Source: an uncultured Candidatus Methylacidiphilales bacterium (GTDB taxonomy: Bacteria; Verrucomicrobiota; Verrucomicrobiia; Methylacidiphilales; CALFVM01). From it: a DNA stretch of 6,692 nt. The stretch spans positions 1 to 6,692 of the forward strand of contig CALFVM010000125.1 in NCBI GenBank assembly GCA_937928665.1, read 5' to 3'. This document shows, in pieces, positions 1 to 6,240 of the stretch. The translations under genes and the position numbers were made by a program. The first letter of the stretch is position 1; every line of letters begins with the position of its first letter. Under the pieces are notes generated by a model, which made no database searches, was not told the origin of the DNA, and saw nothing but the letters and a program-made list of their open reading frames with translations.

Positions 1-867
1 GTTCAGGTGGGGGAGAGCGGTTTTGACATCCGGGCCAGGAAGTTGACCGGGTGCGACATGCTGCTGGACGAGGCTTCGGTCACGGGAACGGAGAACGCGG
101 TTTGTGCGGCCGTGCTGGCCGAAGGCACCACAATCATCCGGAACGCGGCCAGTGAGCCGCATGTGCAGGGGCTCTGTCATCTGCTCAACAAGATGGGGGC
201 ACGGATTCGGGGGATTGGATCGAATATCCTTGAGGTTGAAGGGGTGAAAGCCTTGCACGGGGCAACGCACCAGATCGGACCTGATTATTTGGAGGTGGGG
301 AGTTTCATTGCTCTGGGCGCGGTGACGCGTGGGGAAGTGGTCATTCGGGGCGCGGATCTACCCAACCTCCGCATGATCCGGCTGGTCTTCGAGCGGCTGG
401 GAATTCAAACCGTGGCGGACGGAGACAGTCTGGTGGTGCCGAGAAAGCAGTCGCGCCGGATTCAGGCCGACTTGGGCGGAGCTATTCCGAAGATTGAGGA
501 CGCACCGTGGCCGGCCTTTCCGGCGGACATGACGTCGGTGGCGTTGGTGACCGCGACCCAGTGCCGGGGAACAATCTTGATTCACGAAAAAATGTTTGAA
601 TCCCGGCTGTATTTCACCGATCCGCTGATTGGGATGGGTGCCGGGATTGTCTTGTGCGACCCGCACCGGGCAGTGGTGATCGGGCCGAGTCCCTTAAAGG
701 CATCGCGTCTGGTCAGCCCGGATATCCGGGCGGGTATGGCAATGTTGATTGCGGCCTTGTGTGCGGAAGGGACCAGCACGATTGAGAATATCGGACAGAT
801 TGACCGGGGCTTTTCCCGGATTGAAGAGCGCCTGCAACGCCTGGGAGCCCGCATTCAGCGGGTGTGA
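1..867 (+). CDS. murA: UDP-N-acetylglucosamine 1-carboxyvinyltransferase (MurA), 5'-truncated by window edge
   Basis: MurA transfers enolpyruvate from PEP to UDP-GlcNAc, the first committed cytoplasmic step of peptidoglycan synthesis. The frame is open from base 1, so the gene starts outside the window. About 288 residues remain of the usual 420, and the N-terminal part with the PEP-binding Cys/Asp loop is missing. Visible family blocks are SVTGTENAV followed by AEGTT (from about base 80), EPHVQGL (near 150), PWPAFPADMTS (506-538, the Asp at 526-528 matching E. coli Asp305), MFESR (near 592), SPDIRAGMA (near 715) and QIDRGF (near 796), ending LGARIQRV. Spacing from that Asp to the C-terminus agrees with the E. 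coli enzyme. The stop TGA (865-867) overlaps the next gene's GTG. Because the loop is unseen, activity cannot be judged; a related EPSP-synthase-superfamily paralogue is a less likely alternative. Confidence 0.93.
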   Translation, partial: VQVGESGFDIRARKLTGCDMLLDEASVTGTENAVCAAVLAEGTTIIRNAASEPHVQGLCHLLNKMGARIRGIGSNILEVEGVKALHGATHQIGPDYLEVGSFIALGAVTRGEVVIRGADLPNLRMIRLVFERLGIQTVADGDSLVVPRKQSRRIQADLGGAIPKIEDAPWPAFPADMTSVALVTATQCRGTILIHEKMFESRLYFTDPLIGMGAGIVLCDPHRAVVIGPSPLKASRLVSPDIRAGMAMLIAALCAEGTSTIENIGQIDRGFSRIEERLQRLGARIQRV

Positions 868-1649
868 AGAGCATGTATTTGGGAACCGTTGTTCTGGAAG
901 CCGAACGGTGGCGGAAGCGGGACGAACCGTCCTGGTTTCCCGATGCCAAGTGGTGCCTGAGGTTTGCTGAGGCAGGGTTCACCGGGTTGGAGCTATGGGA
1001 GAACCACTGGAGTAAGGCCACGCCTGCGGTGCGTCAGGCGTTGATTGAATCGCCCTGCCCGGTGCGGGTTTTTAACTGGTACGGGTTTCCGGGCAATCGG
1101 GAGGAGGAAAGCCGCTTGCTGGTGGCACTGGCGGCTTTCGGGGAGACCGTGCGCGGGGTGAAGTTCAACCTGGCCCAGGACGAAGCACTGGCCAGAGTTC
1201 AGGCGGAGGCGGTGCCCGGCCTTTTGAAACGGATGCCGGAGACGGTCGATCTATGGTGCGAGTGTCATGCCGGGACGGCGGTGGAAGCACCAGAGGTGGC
1301 GGCACGCTTTTTTGCGGCCTGGCCGGAAAGGGTGGGCGTGATTGTGCATCCGTTTGCCCAACCGCATTTGGACACGTGGTGGGACTTGCTCGGTTCCCGG
1401 ATCGTGCACCTTCATTTGCAGGCCCGCACGGAGGGCGTCTGGCGGCAACCGGTGCCGGGACTGCCGGAGGTGGATGAGGGGGCGGCCCGACTGGTGGCCC
1501 GTGGTTTTACCGGATCGGCGACGGTCGAGTTTGTCGCCGGAATGGGGAACGATGAAGAGGGGCCTGAGATTTGGTTTGAGCGCGCGGTGGAAGTGTTGAA
1601 GTGCTGGCAGGGAACGGTTCCCTGGGGATCGAACGGCGGACCGGGCTGA
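864..1649 (+). CDS. Xylose-isomerase-like TIM-barrel protein (sugar phosphate isomerase/epimerase family)
   Basis: A 261-residue protein of the AP-endonuclease-2/xylose-isomerase-like TIM-barrel type. Strand-end motifs run in order: GFTGLELWE (about 38-46), VRVFNWYG (68-74), VKFNLAQDE (99-107), LWCECHAGT (130-138), VGVIVHPF (157-164), RIVHLHLQ (179-186) and TVEFVAG (220-226). Candidate metal or substrate ligands are Glu43, Glu133, His135, His162, His182/His184 and Glu222, as in divalent-metal isomerases/epimerases. The substrate cannot be read from the sequence. The GTG at 864 overlaps the murA stop (GTGA), implying translational coupling; an ATG at 873, preceded by GAAGAG, is an alternative start three codons in. 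folP follows after 11 nt, so the three genes look co-transcribed. No signal peptide is visible, so it should be cytosolic. The fold is confident, the specific function is not. Confidence 0.85.
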   Translation: MKSMYLGTVVLEAERWRKRDEPSWFPDAKWCLRFAEAGFTGLELWENHWSKATPAVRQALIESPCPVRVFNWYGFPGNREEESRLLVALAAFGETVRGVKFNLAQDEALARVQAEAVPGLLKRMPETVDLWCECHAGTAVEAPEVAARFFAAWPERVGVIVHPFAQPHLDTWWDLLGSRIVHLHLQARTEGVWRQPVPGLPEVDEGAARLVARGFTGSATVEFVAGMGNDEEGPEIWFERAVEVLKCWQGTVPWGSNGGPG

Positions 1650-1660
1650 AGAGAAACCTA

Positions 1661-2524
1661 ATGGCAGGGTGGCGACATGGTAGAGGGCGGCTGGAGTGGG
1701 GAGCGAAGCCGCTGGTCATGGGAGTGGTCAATGTCACGCCCGATTCGTTTTCAGACGGGGGCTGTTTCCTTGAACCGGCTCGGGCGGTGGACCATGCAAT
1801 CCGCTTGCTGGAAGAGGGAGCGGATTTGATTGATGTGGGTGGGGAATCGACTCGTCCGGGTGCTGAGCCGGTTCGAGCCGCAGTGGAAGCGGCCCGCGTC
1901 TTGCCGGTGATCGAAAGGCTCATTGAAGCCCGACCCGAGGCGGTTATTTCTATTGATACGACCAAAGGGGCGGTCGCCCGGGAAGCCGTGGCGCGGGGTG
2001 CGGCGATCATCAACGACGTGAGCGCGGGGCGATGGGATCGGGAAATGTTAGGTGCCGTGCTCCATTCGGATGCCGGTTACGTGGTGATGCATGCCCGGGC
2101 GATGCCGAAAACTATGCAGTCTGGCGTGACCTACGGCGACGTGGTGGAGGAGGTGGAGCGGTTTCTGGAGGAGCAGTTACAGCAATGGCAGGAGCGGGGG
2201 GTTGAGCGGGAGCGGTTGGTGATCGATCCCGGAATTGGGTTTGGAAAACTGCTCGAGCACAATCTGGCTCTCATCCGGGCTGCCGAGCGATTTGCCCGTT
2301 TGGATCGGCCTGTCCTCTGGGGACTTTCCCGGAAGTCGTTCGTTGGAAAACTGACCGGAGCCGTGGAGCGGGATCGTTGGCCCGGCACAATCGCGGCCCA
2401 CGGCTGGATGCTGGCCCGGACGGCAAGTCCGCAGATTTGGCGGGTGCATGATGTGGCGCAGACCGTTCAGTTTTTGAAAGTCTGGCAAGCACTCGACGCT
2501 GCCCAAGAATCGCCCGATGGCTAA
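1661..2524 (+). CDS. folP: Dihydropteroate synthase (FolP)
   Basis: Condenses 6-hydroxymethyl-7,8-dihydropterin diphosphate with p-aminobenzoate to 7,8-dihydropteroate in folate synthesis; it is the sulfonamide target. The ATG at 1661 gives 287 aa and has a purine-rich GAAGAGAAA 5-13 nt upstream. The same frame stays open from an ATG at 1601, but that would add 20 residues inside the previous gene, and the family normally starts shortly before the first motif. Motifs: VMGVVNVTPDSFSDGG (19-34), DVGGESTRPGAEPV (58-71), SIDTTK (97-102), INDVSAG (117-123), VMHARAMPKTMQ (142-153), VIDPGIGFGK (187-196), GLSRKSF (221-227) and RVHDV (261-265). All pterin-, pyrophosphate- and pABA-loop blocks are intact, so it should be active. 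It is the last gene of the murA operon; no other folate gene is visible. Confidence 0.96.
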   Translation: MAGWRHGRGRLEWGAKPLVMGVVNVTPDSFSDGGCFLEPARAVDHAIRLLEEGADLIDVGGESTRPGAEPVRAAVEAARVLPVIERLIEARPEAVISIDTTKGAVAREAVARGAAIINDVSAGRWDREMLGAVLHSDAGYVVMHARAMPKTMQSGVTYGDVVEEVERFLEEQLQQWQERGVERERLVIDPGIGFGKLLEHNLALIRAAERFARLDRPVLWGLSRKSFVGKLTGAVERDRWPGTIAAHGWMLARTASPQIWRVHDVAQTVQFLKVWQALDAAQESPDG

Positions 2525-2748
2525 CGCAGCCCGAGAGTCGCACCAAGAGGCCGGGTCCGGGAGACGATCAGGGATAAGGCAATTGTTGGGCGGATGAGAC
2601 GGGTTGATGGTGCGCCCCTGTGTTTCTGGTCAATCGCCGGGCACCCGATAGGTCATCGTCCCTTGCGCAACAAGGCCCGGCCCTCGTCGAATCCGTGGCC
2701 GTTCCGGAATCTTTGGCAACTGAGCCGAAGGAAACCGGGATTCAAGGT

Positions 2749-4263
2749 TCAACCCGACCCCGGATAGACCGTGAATTGACGGGTATTGAGGCAGGCTTCG
2801 CCTTCGGCATAGAGGGCAAAATAGACTCCGGTAAAGAGCCCTCCCAACTCGGTCGAGAGCAGCCGGGCTGCGATTGTTTTGACCCGCCGTTGTGTCTCAG
2901 AACCGACAATTTCCAAGTGATAGTGAAGCGGCTCCGCCACCAGCCCTAACCCTTCCACGTCTGTGTCCGGGTCGAAGGCGTCTTCCACCACAAGATCCCC
3001 GAGGCGGATGCGGGTGAAGCCTTCCACGCGCCCGTGAAGCTGTCGCAGGCCAATGCAGGCATGGTGGCGGAGATTTTGAAAAACACTCAGCCCCGCCTCG
3101 CCGTCTCCTTGAAAACCGATTGATAACCGCGTCTCGCACCGGCAGGTATGGGAACGCTGGCGCACTCCGATCCACGAAGGGCGGCCGTTTTCTGAGATTC
3201 GGTCCCTGCTGCCGTGGATGGTGAGTTGGCCGGAAGTGCGGCGATAGTTTTCCGGGATTGGGTTGCGGAGGTAATTCCAGTCAAACGGTGGAGTCGCGCG
3301 GGTGAACTCATCGGAAAAGTTGGTGGAGACCGTCCCGGTAATTGTGCGTTCTGGCAATCGTCCATGTTCGCCCAAGACTGGCCAGCCGTCATCATCCCAG
3401 GAGACAGAAAAAGCAAACGTCTCCCGCCCGCACACGTGAAACGGGTGGTAACCCTGAGGTCGGATGCCATGACAGACGCCGAACCATGTTCCGTCCGGAC
3501 CTTCGACCAGGTCGGCATGACCCACGGCATGAACCGCGCTGGCAAGACTGCGATGCGTCAAAACCGGGTTGCGCGGACATGGCTCGAAGGGGCCGGTGGC
3601 CTTTGCACTACGGGCCAGCGTCTGCATATGCCCATACTCGGTGCCGCCCTCGGCACACGAAAGCAGATATCCCGCCGGAATCCGGTAGAGGTGGGGACCT
3701 TCCACCCCCAAGCCGCCGCTTCCGGTCCAGAGCGTGCGGGGCGGCTCCAGCAGCTTTCCCCGCAGCGGATCGATGGCCGCCTGCGCGATTCGGATCATGT
3801 CCACGTGACAGCCTTGTTCGCGTTGACTCCACTGGGCGTAGCAGGTGCCGTCCTCATCCCAAAACAAGTCGGGATCGATTCCCCACATTCCCTCGATCCA
3901 AAGCGGACCGGCCCAGTCACCGGCCGGATTGTCGCTGTGGACGATAAAGTTCTGGCCACCCGGGCCACGGCCCGGCGCGGACGTGTTCGTCGTGATCAGA
4001 TAAAACCGCCCCTGCTGATGGCGGATGGTGGGCGCGTATATGCCGCCGGAGATCCACGCGCCATCCAGAGGCAACAACTCCGGGCGATCGAGCACATGAC
4101 CGATCTGCCGCCACGTCTTGAGGTCGCGGCTGTGAAACAGCGGACATCCGGGGAAATACTCGAAGCTGCTGGTGGTCAGGTAGAAATCCTGTCCCGCCCG
4201 GCAGATCGAGGGGTCGGAATAGAAACCGGGAAGCGTGGGCTCGAGCCGTTCGTGCATGAACAC
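2749..4263 (-). CDS. Glycoside hydrolase family 43, beta-xylosidase/alpha-L-arabinofuranosidase-like
   Basis: A 504-aa GH43 enzyme, most like XynB-type beta-xylosidases that remove xylose or arabinose from the non-reducing ends of (arabino)xylo-oligosaccharides by an inverting mechanism. The five-bladed propeller covers about residues 10-310: PGFYSDPS with the base Asp17, GIDPDLFWDEDG with the pKa-tuning Asp130, GVEGPHLY with the acid Glu188, EGGTEYGHM (205-213), GHADLVE (His249) and GRETF (Arg280). The spacing agrees closely with Selenomonas xylosidase (Asp14, Asp127, Glu186). A concanavalin-like C-terminal domain starts near FSDEF (316-320) and runs to the end. The GTG at 4263 is the first start after an in-frame stop at 4284-4282; an ATG at 4257 is equally possible, and neither has a clear ribosome-binding site. 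No signal peptide is visible, so it probably acts in the cytoplasm on imported oligosaccharides. No transporter or other sugar gene adjoins it. Exact substrate is uncertain. Confidence 0.92.
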   Translation of the reverse strand: MFMHERLEPTLPGFYSDPSICRAGQDFYLTTSSFEYFPGCPLFHSRDLKTWRQIGHVLDRPELLPLDGAWISGGIYAPTIRHQQGRFYLITTNTSAPGRGPGGQNFIVHSDNPAGDWAGPLWIEGMWGIDPDLFWDEDGTCYAQWSQREQGCHVDMIRIAQAAIDPLRGKLLEPPRTLWTGSGGLGVEGPHLYRIPAGYLLSCAEGGTEYGHMQTLARSAKATGPFEPCPRNPVLTHRSLASAVHAVGHADLVEGPDGTWFGVCHGIRPQGYHPFHVCGRETFAFSVSWDDDGWPVLGEHGRLPERTITGTVSTNFSDEFTRATPPFDWNYLRNPIPENYRRTSGQLTIHGSRDRISENGRPSWIGVRQRSHTCRCETRLSIGFQGDGEAGLSVFQNLRHHACIGLRQLHGRVEGFTRIRLGDLVVEDAFDPDTDVEGLGLVAEPLHYHLEIVGSETQRRVKTIAARLLSTELGGLFTGVYFALYAEGEACLNTRQFTVYPGSG

Positions 4264-4395
4264 AGGTGTTGATAAACCCGATCAAGCGGGTCAGGCGAGC
4301 GATTTCCATGCAACTCAACCAGCCCGAGGCGAACGGTGGGGCATCGGGTGAATCGGGCAAAGTGTCGGGGTAGCACTTGAGGTGTGCCCCGCTGA

Positions 4396-4409
4396 GAGGT
4401 TGTCACCTC
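4396..4409 (+). promoter_or_regulatory. Small hairpin over the ribosome-binding site of the nucleotidyltransferase gene
   Basis: GAGGT (4396-4400), a 4-nt loop TGTC and ACCTC (4405-4409) form a perfect 5-bp stem that ends one base before the ATG at 4411. The left arm is the only Shine-Dalgarno-like sequence for that start, so folding would hide it. The right arm ACCTCC itself resembles the anti-Shine-Dalgarno of 16S rRNA. A regulatory role is inference; the stem is short and could be chance. Confidence 0.3.
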
Positions 4410-4410
4410 C

Positions 4411-4905
4411 ATGGAGCGGTTTATCGTCCTCACCATGAACGTGGACCGGATTTTGGACGAGATGAACCGGCATCAGGCGGTTTGTCTTTTAATTGGCGGG
4501 ATGAATTTCCTGCTCAATCACAAGCCGGTTCTTACTTACGATGTGGACCTCTGGATTCTGGACACAGCCGAGAATCGGGCGAAGGTTCATCAGGCTCTCA
4601 GGGCACTGGAAAGTGCCTGGGGGGCCACGGAGGATACATGGGGCCCTTTGCCGGAAGAAGCCGACTGGCTGGAGCAGCAACCCGTTTATTGTCTGACGTC
4701 GCCCTTCGGCGCGATCGATATCTTCCGTGAAGTGCTCGGCTTAGAAAACCGCTTTCAAGAATGCTGGGATGCGGCGGGTCGGAAGGCCACCGCTTCAGGA
4801 ATTCCCTATTTGAGTTTGTCGGATCGACACATGCTCCTCTGCCAACGGGCTCTGCCTGTCGCCTTGCAGAATCAGGAGCGGATCCGCATTTTGGAGGGGC
4901 GATGA
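4411..4905 (+). CDS. Nucleotidyltransferase-fold protein (AbiEii/DUF6036-like), first gene of a two-gene unit
   Basis: A 164-aa protein with the signature of the polymerase-beta-like nucleotidyltransferase fold: a hydrophobic strand into Gly29-Gly30 (LLIGGMNFLL), then TYDVDLWI supplying Asp44 and Asp46, then FGAIDIF supplying a third acidic residue, Asp103. This GG...D-x-D...D layout is seen in AbiEii-type toxins and in uncharacterised stand-alone nucleotidyltransferases; family placement is from memory of such motifs, without a search. All three carboxylates are present, so catalysis is plausible; the nucleotide and target are unknown. The ATG at 4411 has GAGAGGT upstream; an in-frame ATG at 4435 (MNVDRIL) would drop 8 residues without harming the fold. 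The gene is divergent from the GH43 gene across a 147-bp gap and overlaps the next small gene by ATGA. No membrane segment is seen. Confidence 0.8.
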   Translation: MERFIVLTMNVDRILDEMNRHQAVCLLIGGMNFLLNHKPVLTYDVDLWILDTAENRAKVHQALRALESAWGATEDTWGPLPEEADWLEQQPVYCLTSPFGAIDIFREVLGLENRFQECWDAAGRKATASGIPYLSLSDRHMLLCQRALPVALQNQERIRILEGR

Positions 4906-5096
4906 AGGATCGTTTGATGGAAACCGTTCAGGCGGAGGCAACCAAACGGGAACGGGCTTTTGATCCGGCCCAGCGTTGGAAGGTGCTCCAAGAGACGATT
5001 ACCTGGACTGAGCAGCAGCTTCGCCCGGAAGAGCGCCGGAACCGGCCCCGATTACCGCTCCAACTCATGGTTGCGATGTCTCGCGGTCGAGAGTAG
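4902..5096 (+). CDS. Small 64-aa hypothetical protein coupled to the nucleotidyltransferase gene
   Basis: Begins at an ATG overlapping the upstream stop (ATGA at 4902-4905), with GGAGG at 4893-4897 ending 4 nt before the start, a good ribosome-binding site. The frame is open further upstream, but that part lies inside the nucleotidyltransferase gene and is not expected to be translated. The product is 64 aa, highly charged and probably mostly helical (MKDRLMETVQAEA at the N-terminus, RWKVLQETITWTEQQL in the middle), followed by an Arg/Pro-rich tail (RPEERRNRPRLPL). I do not recognise a family. It lacks the length and Rx4-6H motif of HEPN partners and looks unlike AbiEi antitoxins. The overlap and strong ribosome-binding site suggest it is made together with the nucleotidyltransferase, perhaps as a binding partner; that role is inference. 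Confidence 0.68.
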   Translation: MKDRLMETVQAEATKRERAFDPAQRWKVLQETITWTEQQLRPEERRNRPRLPLQLMVAMSRGRE

Positions 5097-5164
5097 CCAC
5101 GTCCCAGGATGGCGTGCGGTTGGGCTGCAGGGGAGTGGATGGAGACGGCTGCGTTGTTGTTGGA

Positions 5165-5270
5165 TATTCTGTGAAGGCGGTCTGTGACCGTCGGGGTGTT
5201 GGAAAAGGTCGGAGAAGTCAGGGCGGGTCACGCCAAGACGCGAAGACGCCAAGGATGAAAGGCAGGGGAA
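5165..5270 (+). repeat. Direct repeat, copy A (about 105 bp, with octamer tandem)
   Basis: Aligns with 5412-5515 over its whole length with a few short gaps. The best-conserved core, 5225-5254, matches 5468-5497 at 29 of 30 bases. That core ends in three tandem octamers of the form CGC(C/G)AAG(A/G) at 5231-5254. Near the left end, CGGTC-TGT-GACCG (5178-5190) forms a small perfect hairpin. Octamer tandems of this general kind occur between genes in many environmental bacteria. Confidence 0.85.
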
Positions 5271-5312
5271 ACAGGGAGTGAGAAGTCAAGGGCCGGGGGG
5301 AGGGGAACGTGG

Positions 5313-5360
5313 TCGGGCACGTGGAAGTCGTGGCGGGCTTGGGGCTGGCACGTGACCCGA
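5313..5360. repeat. Inverted repeat around paired CACGTG sites
   Basis: TCGGGCACGTG (5313-5323) and CACGTGACCCGA (5349-5360) are inverted copies that differ by one extra base, separated by 25 nt. They would form a stem of about 11 bp. It lies between the two direct-repeat copies. There is no T-tract after it, so it is not an obvious intrinsic terminator. Confidence 0.6.
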
Positions 5361-5370
5361 GCTTCCTGGG

Positions 5371-5411
5371 GCGGCAATTTCACGGGAGGGCGAACCTCCG
5401 CGTGAGCCGAA
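5371..5411. repeat. 41-bp palindromic repeat, copy 1
   Basis: Matches 6652-6692 at 39 of 41 bases in the same orientation. Its centre is GGAGG-GCGAA-CCTCC, a 5-bp stem with a 5-nt loop. In this copy the stem extends outward with CACG/CGTG (one bulged G) and then GGC/GCC. The size and shape are those of REP-like intergenic palindromes. Similarity to the other copy stops immediately on the left side. Confidence 0.85.
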
Positions 5412-5515
5412 ATTTCCTGTAGAGGTAGTCTGCGACCGCCGGAGTTGGGGCTGGGAGAAGGCAGGGTGGGTCACGTCAAGACGCGAAGACGCCAAGGGGG
5501 GAAGGCTGGGAAGAA
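5412..5515 (+). repeat. Direct repeat, copy B (about 104 bp, with octamer tandem)
   Basis: Second copy of the unit at 5165-5270, starting immediately after the 41-bp palindromic repeat. The core at 5468-5497 again carries three tandem octamers (5474-5497). The left-end hairpin of copy A is degraded here: TAGTC replaces CGGTC opposite GACCG (5426-5438). This suggests both copies are decaying independently. Confidence 0.85.
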
Positions 5516-5649
5516 CCGCGGAGGGCCAGGAATGCGCAGTTGGGGAGGGTTGCGTAAGGGGCTTAACGGAGGGACCGGGCGTGCGCCAGTCACACGCCGC
5601 CTCGACAGGGAGGGTGAGGCTCTGTCTGAACCCTGACTTTGAACCTAAA

Positions 5650-5797
5650 AACCGTAGATGGCGCAGATTTTCACTGGATACATATAAATTGGAGAAAGGT
5701 TAGCGAAAACCCACCTCCTATGTTGGGCGAAGTGGCCTGGCATGCGTTTTGCCAATCTACCTCATTGAATCTGCGTCGATTCTGCCAATCTGCGGTT
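5650..5797. mobile_element. MITE-like element with imperfect terminal inverted repeats
   Basis: The left end reads AACCGTAGATGG (5650-5661) then GCGCAGATT (5661-5669). The right end carries AATCTGCGTC (5768-5777 region) and CCAATCTGCGGTT (5785-5797), which are the inverted counterparts in the matching order. The 148-bp interior is AT-richer than its surroundings and has no coding potential. TGCCAATCT also occurs twice in direct orientation (5750-5758 and 5783-5791). No target-site duplication could be settled by eye. The size and structure fit a non-autonomous element or a palindromic intergenic repeat; no transposase is nearby. Confidence 0.5.
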
Positions 5798-5836
5798 CCT
5801 TTATTTGTGGAATTCGATGAATCGGTTACCTGGGAA

Positions 5837-6235
5837 TCACCAGAACACGTCGACCTTATAACGGCGGATATCCGGGTCGCAGGAGATAAGCGGCAGATGT
5901 TCGTGCCGGGCTTGGGCGACGAGCATGCGGTCAAAAGGATCGCGATGGTGGAGGGGCAGCTTGCGGTATTCGGCCAGGTGCTCTGTCCGGATTTCGAGCC
6001 ATTCATATCCGAGCCCGGGAATGTCCTCAAAGAAGGAGTCGGGGAGGCTGACCTTGGCAAGGCCGACCTTGATGGACAGTTCCCAGAGCGTCGCGTGACT
6101 GACCAGCGCACGGTTACGGCCATCGTCCAGCCAGCGTCGGACCGGGGAAGAAAGTTTGTCCGGAGTCGCACAAGCCCAGAGCAGGGTGTGCGTGTCCAGC
6201 AGTGCCGATCTCGGGGGTGACTTGACCGGGGCCAC
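5837..6235 (-). CDS. vapC: PIN-domain ribonuclease toxin, VapC family
   Basis: A 132-aa PIN-domain protein, the toxin of a type II toxin-antitoxin pair; VapC toxins are Mg-dependent endoribonucleases that cut tRNA or rRNA when released from their antitoxin. The acidic residues stand in the usual places: Asp14 in LLDTHTLLW, Glu52 in ATLWELSIK, Asp99 and Asp102 in HRDPFDRMLVAQA, and Asp120 in LISCDPDIRRY. The overall pattern resembles the Sll0205-like PIN subgroup commonly paired with Phd-type antitoxins. The GTG at 6235 lies 5 nt after the antitoxin stop, with AAGGA about 9 nt upstream inside the antitoxin's last codons, so translation is probably coupled. Length is normal and all catalytic positions are intact, so it should be active. 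The RNA target cannot be inferred. The plus-strand open frame over the same bases is a shadow. Confidence 0.92.
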   Translation of the reverse strand: MAPVKSPPRSALLDTHTLLWACATPDKLSSPVRRWLDDGRNRALVSHATLWELSIKVGLAKVSLPDSFFEDIPGLGYEWLEIRTEHLAEYRKLPLHHRDPFDRMLVAQARHEHLPLISCDPDIRRYKVDVFW

Positions 6236-6240
6236 GGCTC

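Larger units (their letters stand above)
5097..5836. other. 740-bp gene-free stretch made largely of short repeats
   Basis: No frame here has a believable protein. The minus-strand frames over 5052-5252 and 5286-5495 both begin MASSRL-x-VT only because they read through the two copies of the same DNA repeat. The stretch contains a diverged direct repeat, a long-arm hairpin, one copy of a 41-bp palindromic repeat and a MITE-like element, each listed separately. The first half is strongly G-rich on the plus strand; composition turns noticeably AT-richer from about 5640. Confidence 0.75.

Noticed and set aside
2661..2675. CCTTG-CGCAA-CAAGG hairpin between folP and GH43 as a terminator
   Set aside because: The stem is only 5 bp with no T-tract on either strand, so it does not support a terminator call.
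2620..2949. Plus-strand open frame of 109 codons starting in the folP-GH43 gap
   Set aside because: Most of it runs antisense through the well-supported GH43 C-terminal coding region, and it has no recognisable motif or ribosome-binding site.
3214..4272. Plus-strand open frame of 352 codons opposite the GH43 gene
   Set aside because: It is the antisense shadow of the GH43 coding sequence; the minus strand carries the full catalytic signature.
5286..5495. Minus-strand open frame beginning MASSRL, echoed by a frame at 5052-5252
   Set aside because: The shared start comes from translating the two DNA repeat copies; the rest is low-complexity Ser/Arg/Pro text.
5165..5515. CRISPR array in the repeat region
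   Set aside because: There are only two long diverged units with no regular spacers and no cas genes; the octamers are directly tandem without spacers.
5639..6220. Plus-strand open frame of 193 codons across the MITE-like element and vapC
   Set aside because: It begins in the repeat and then reads antisense through the PIN-domain gene; it has no family resemblance.
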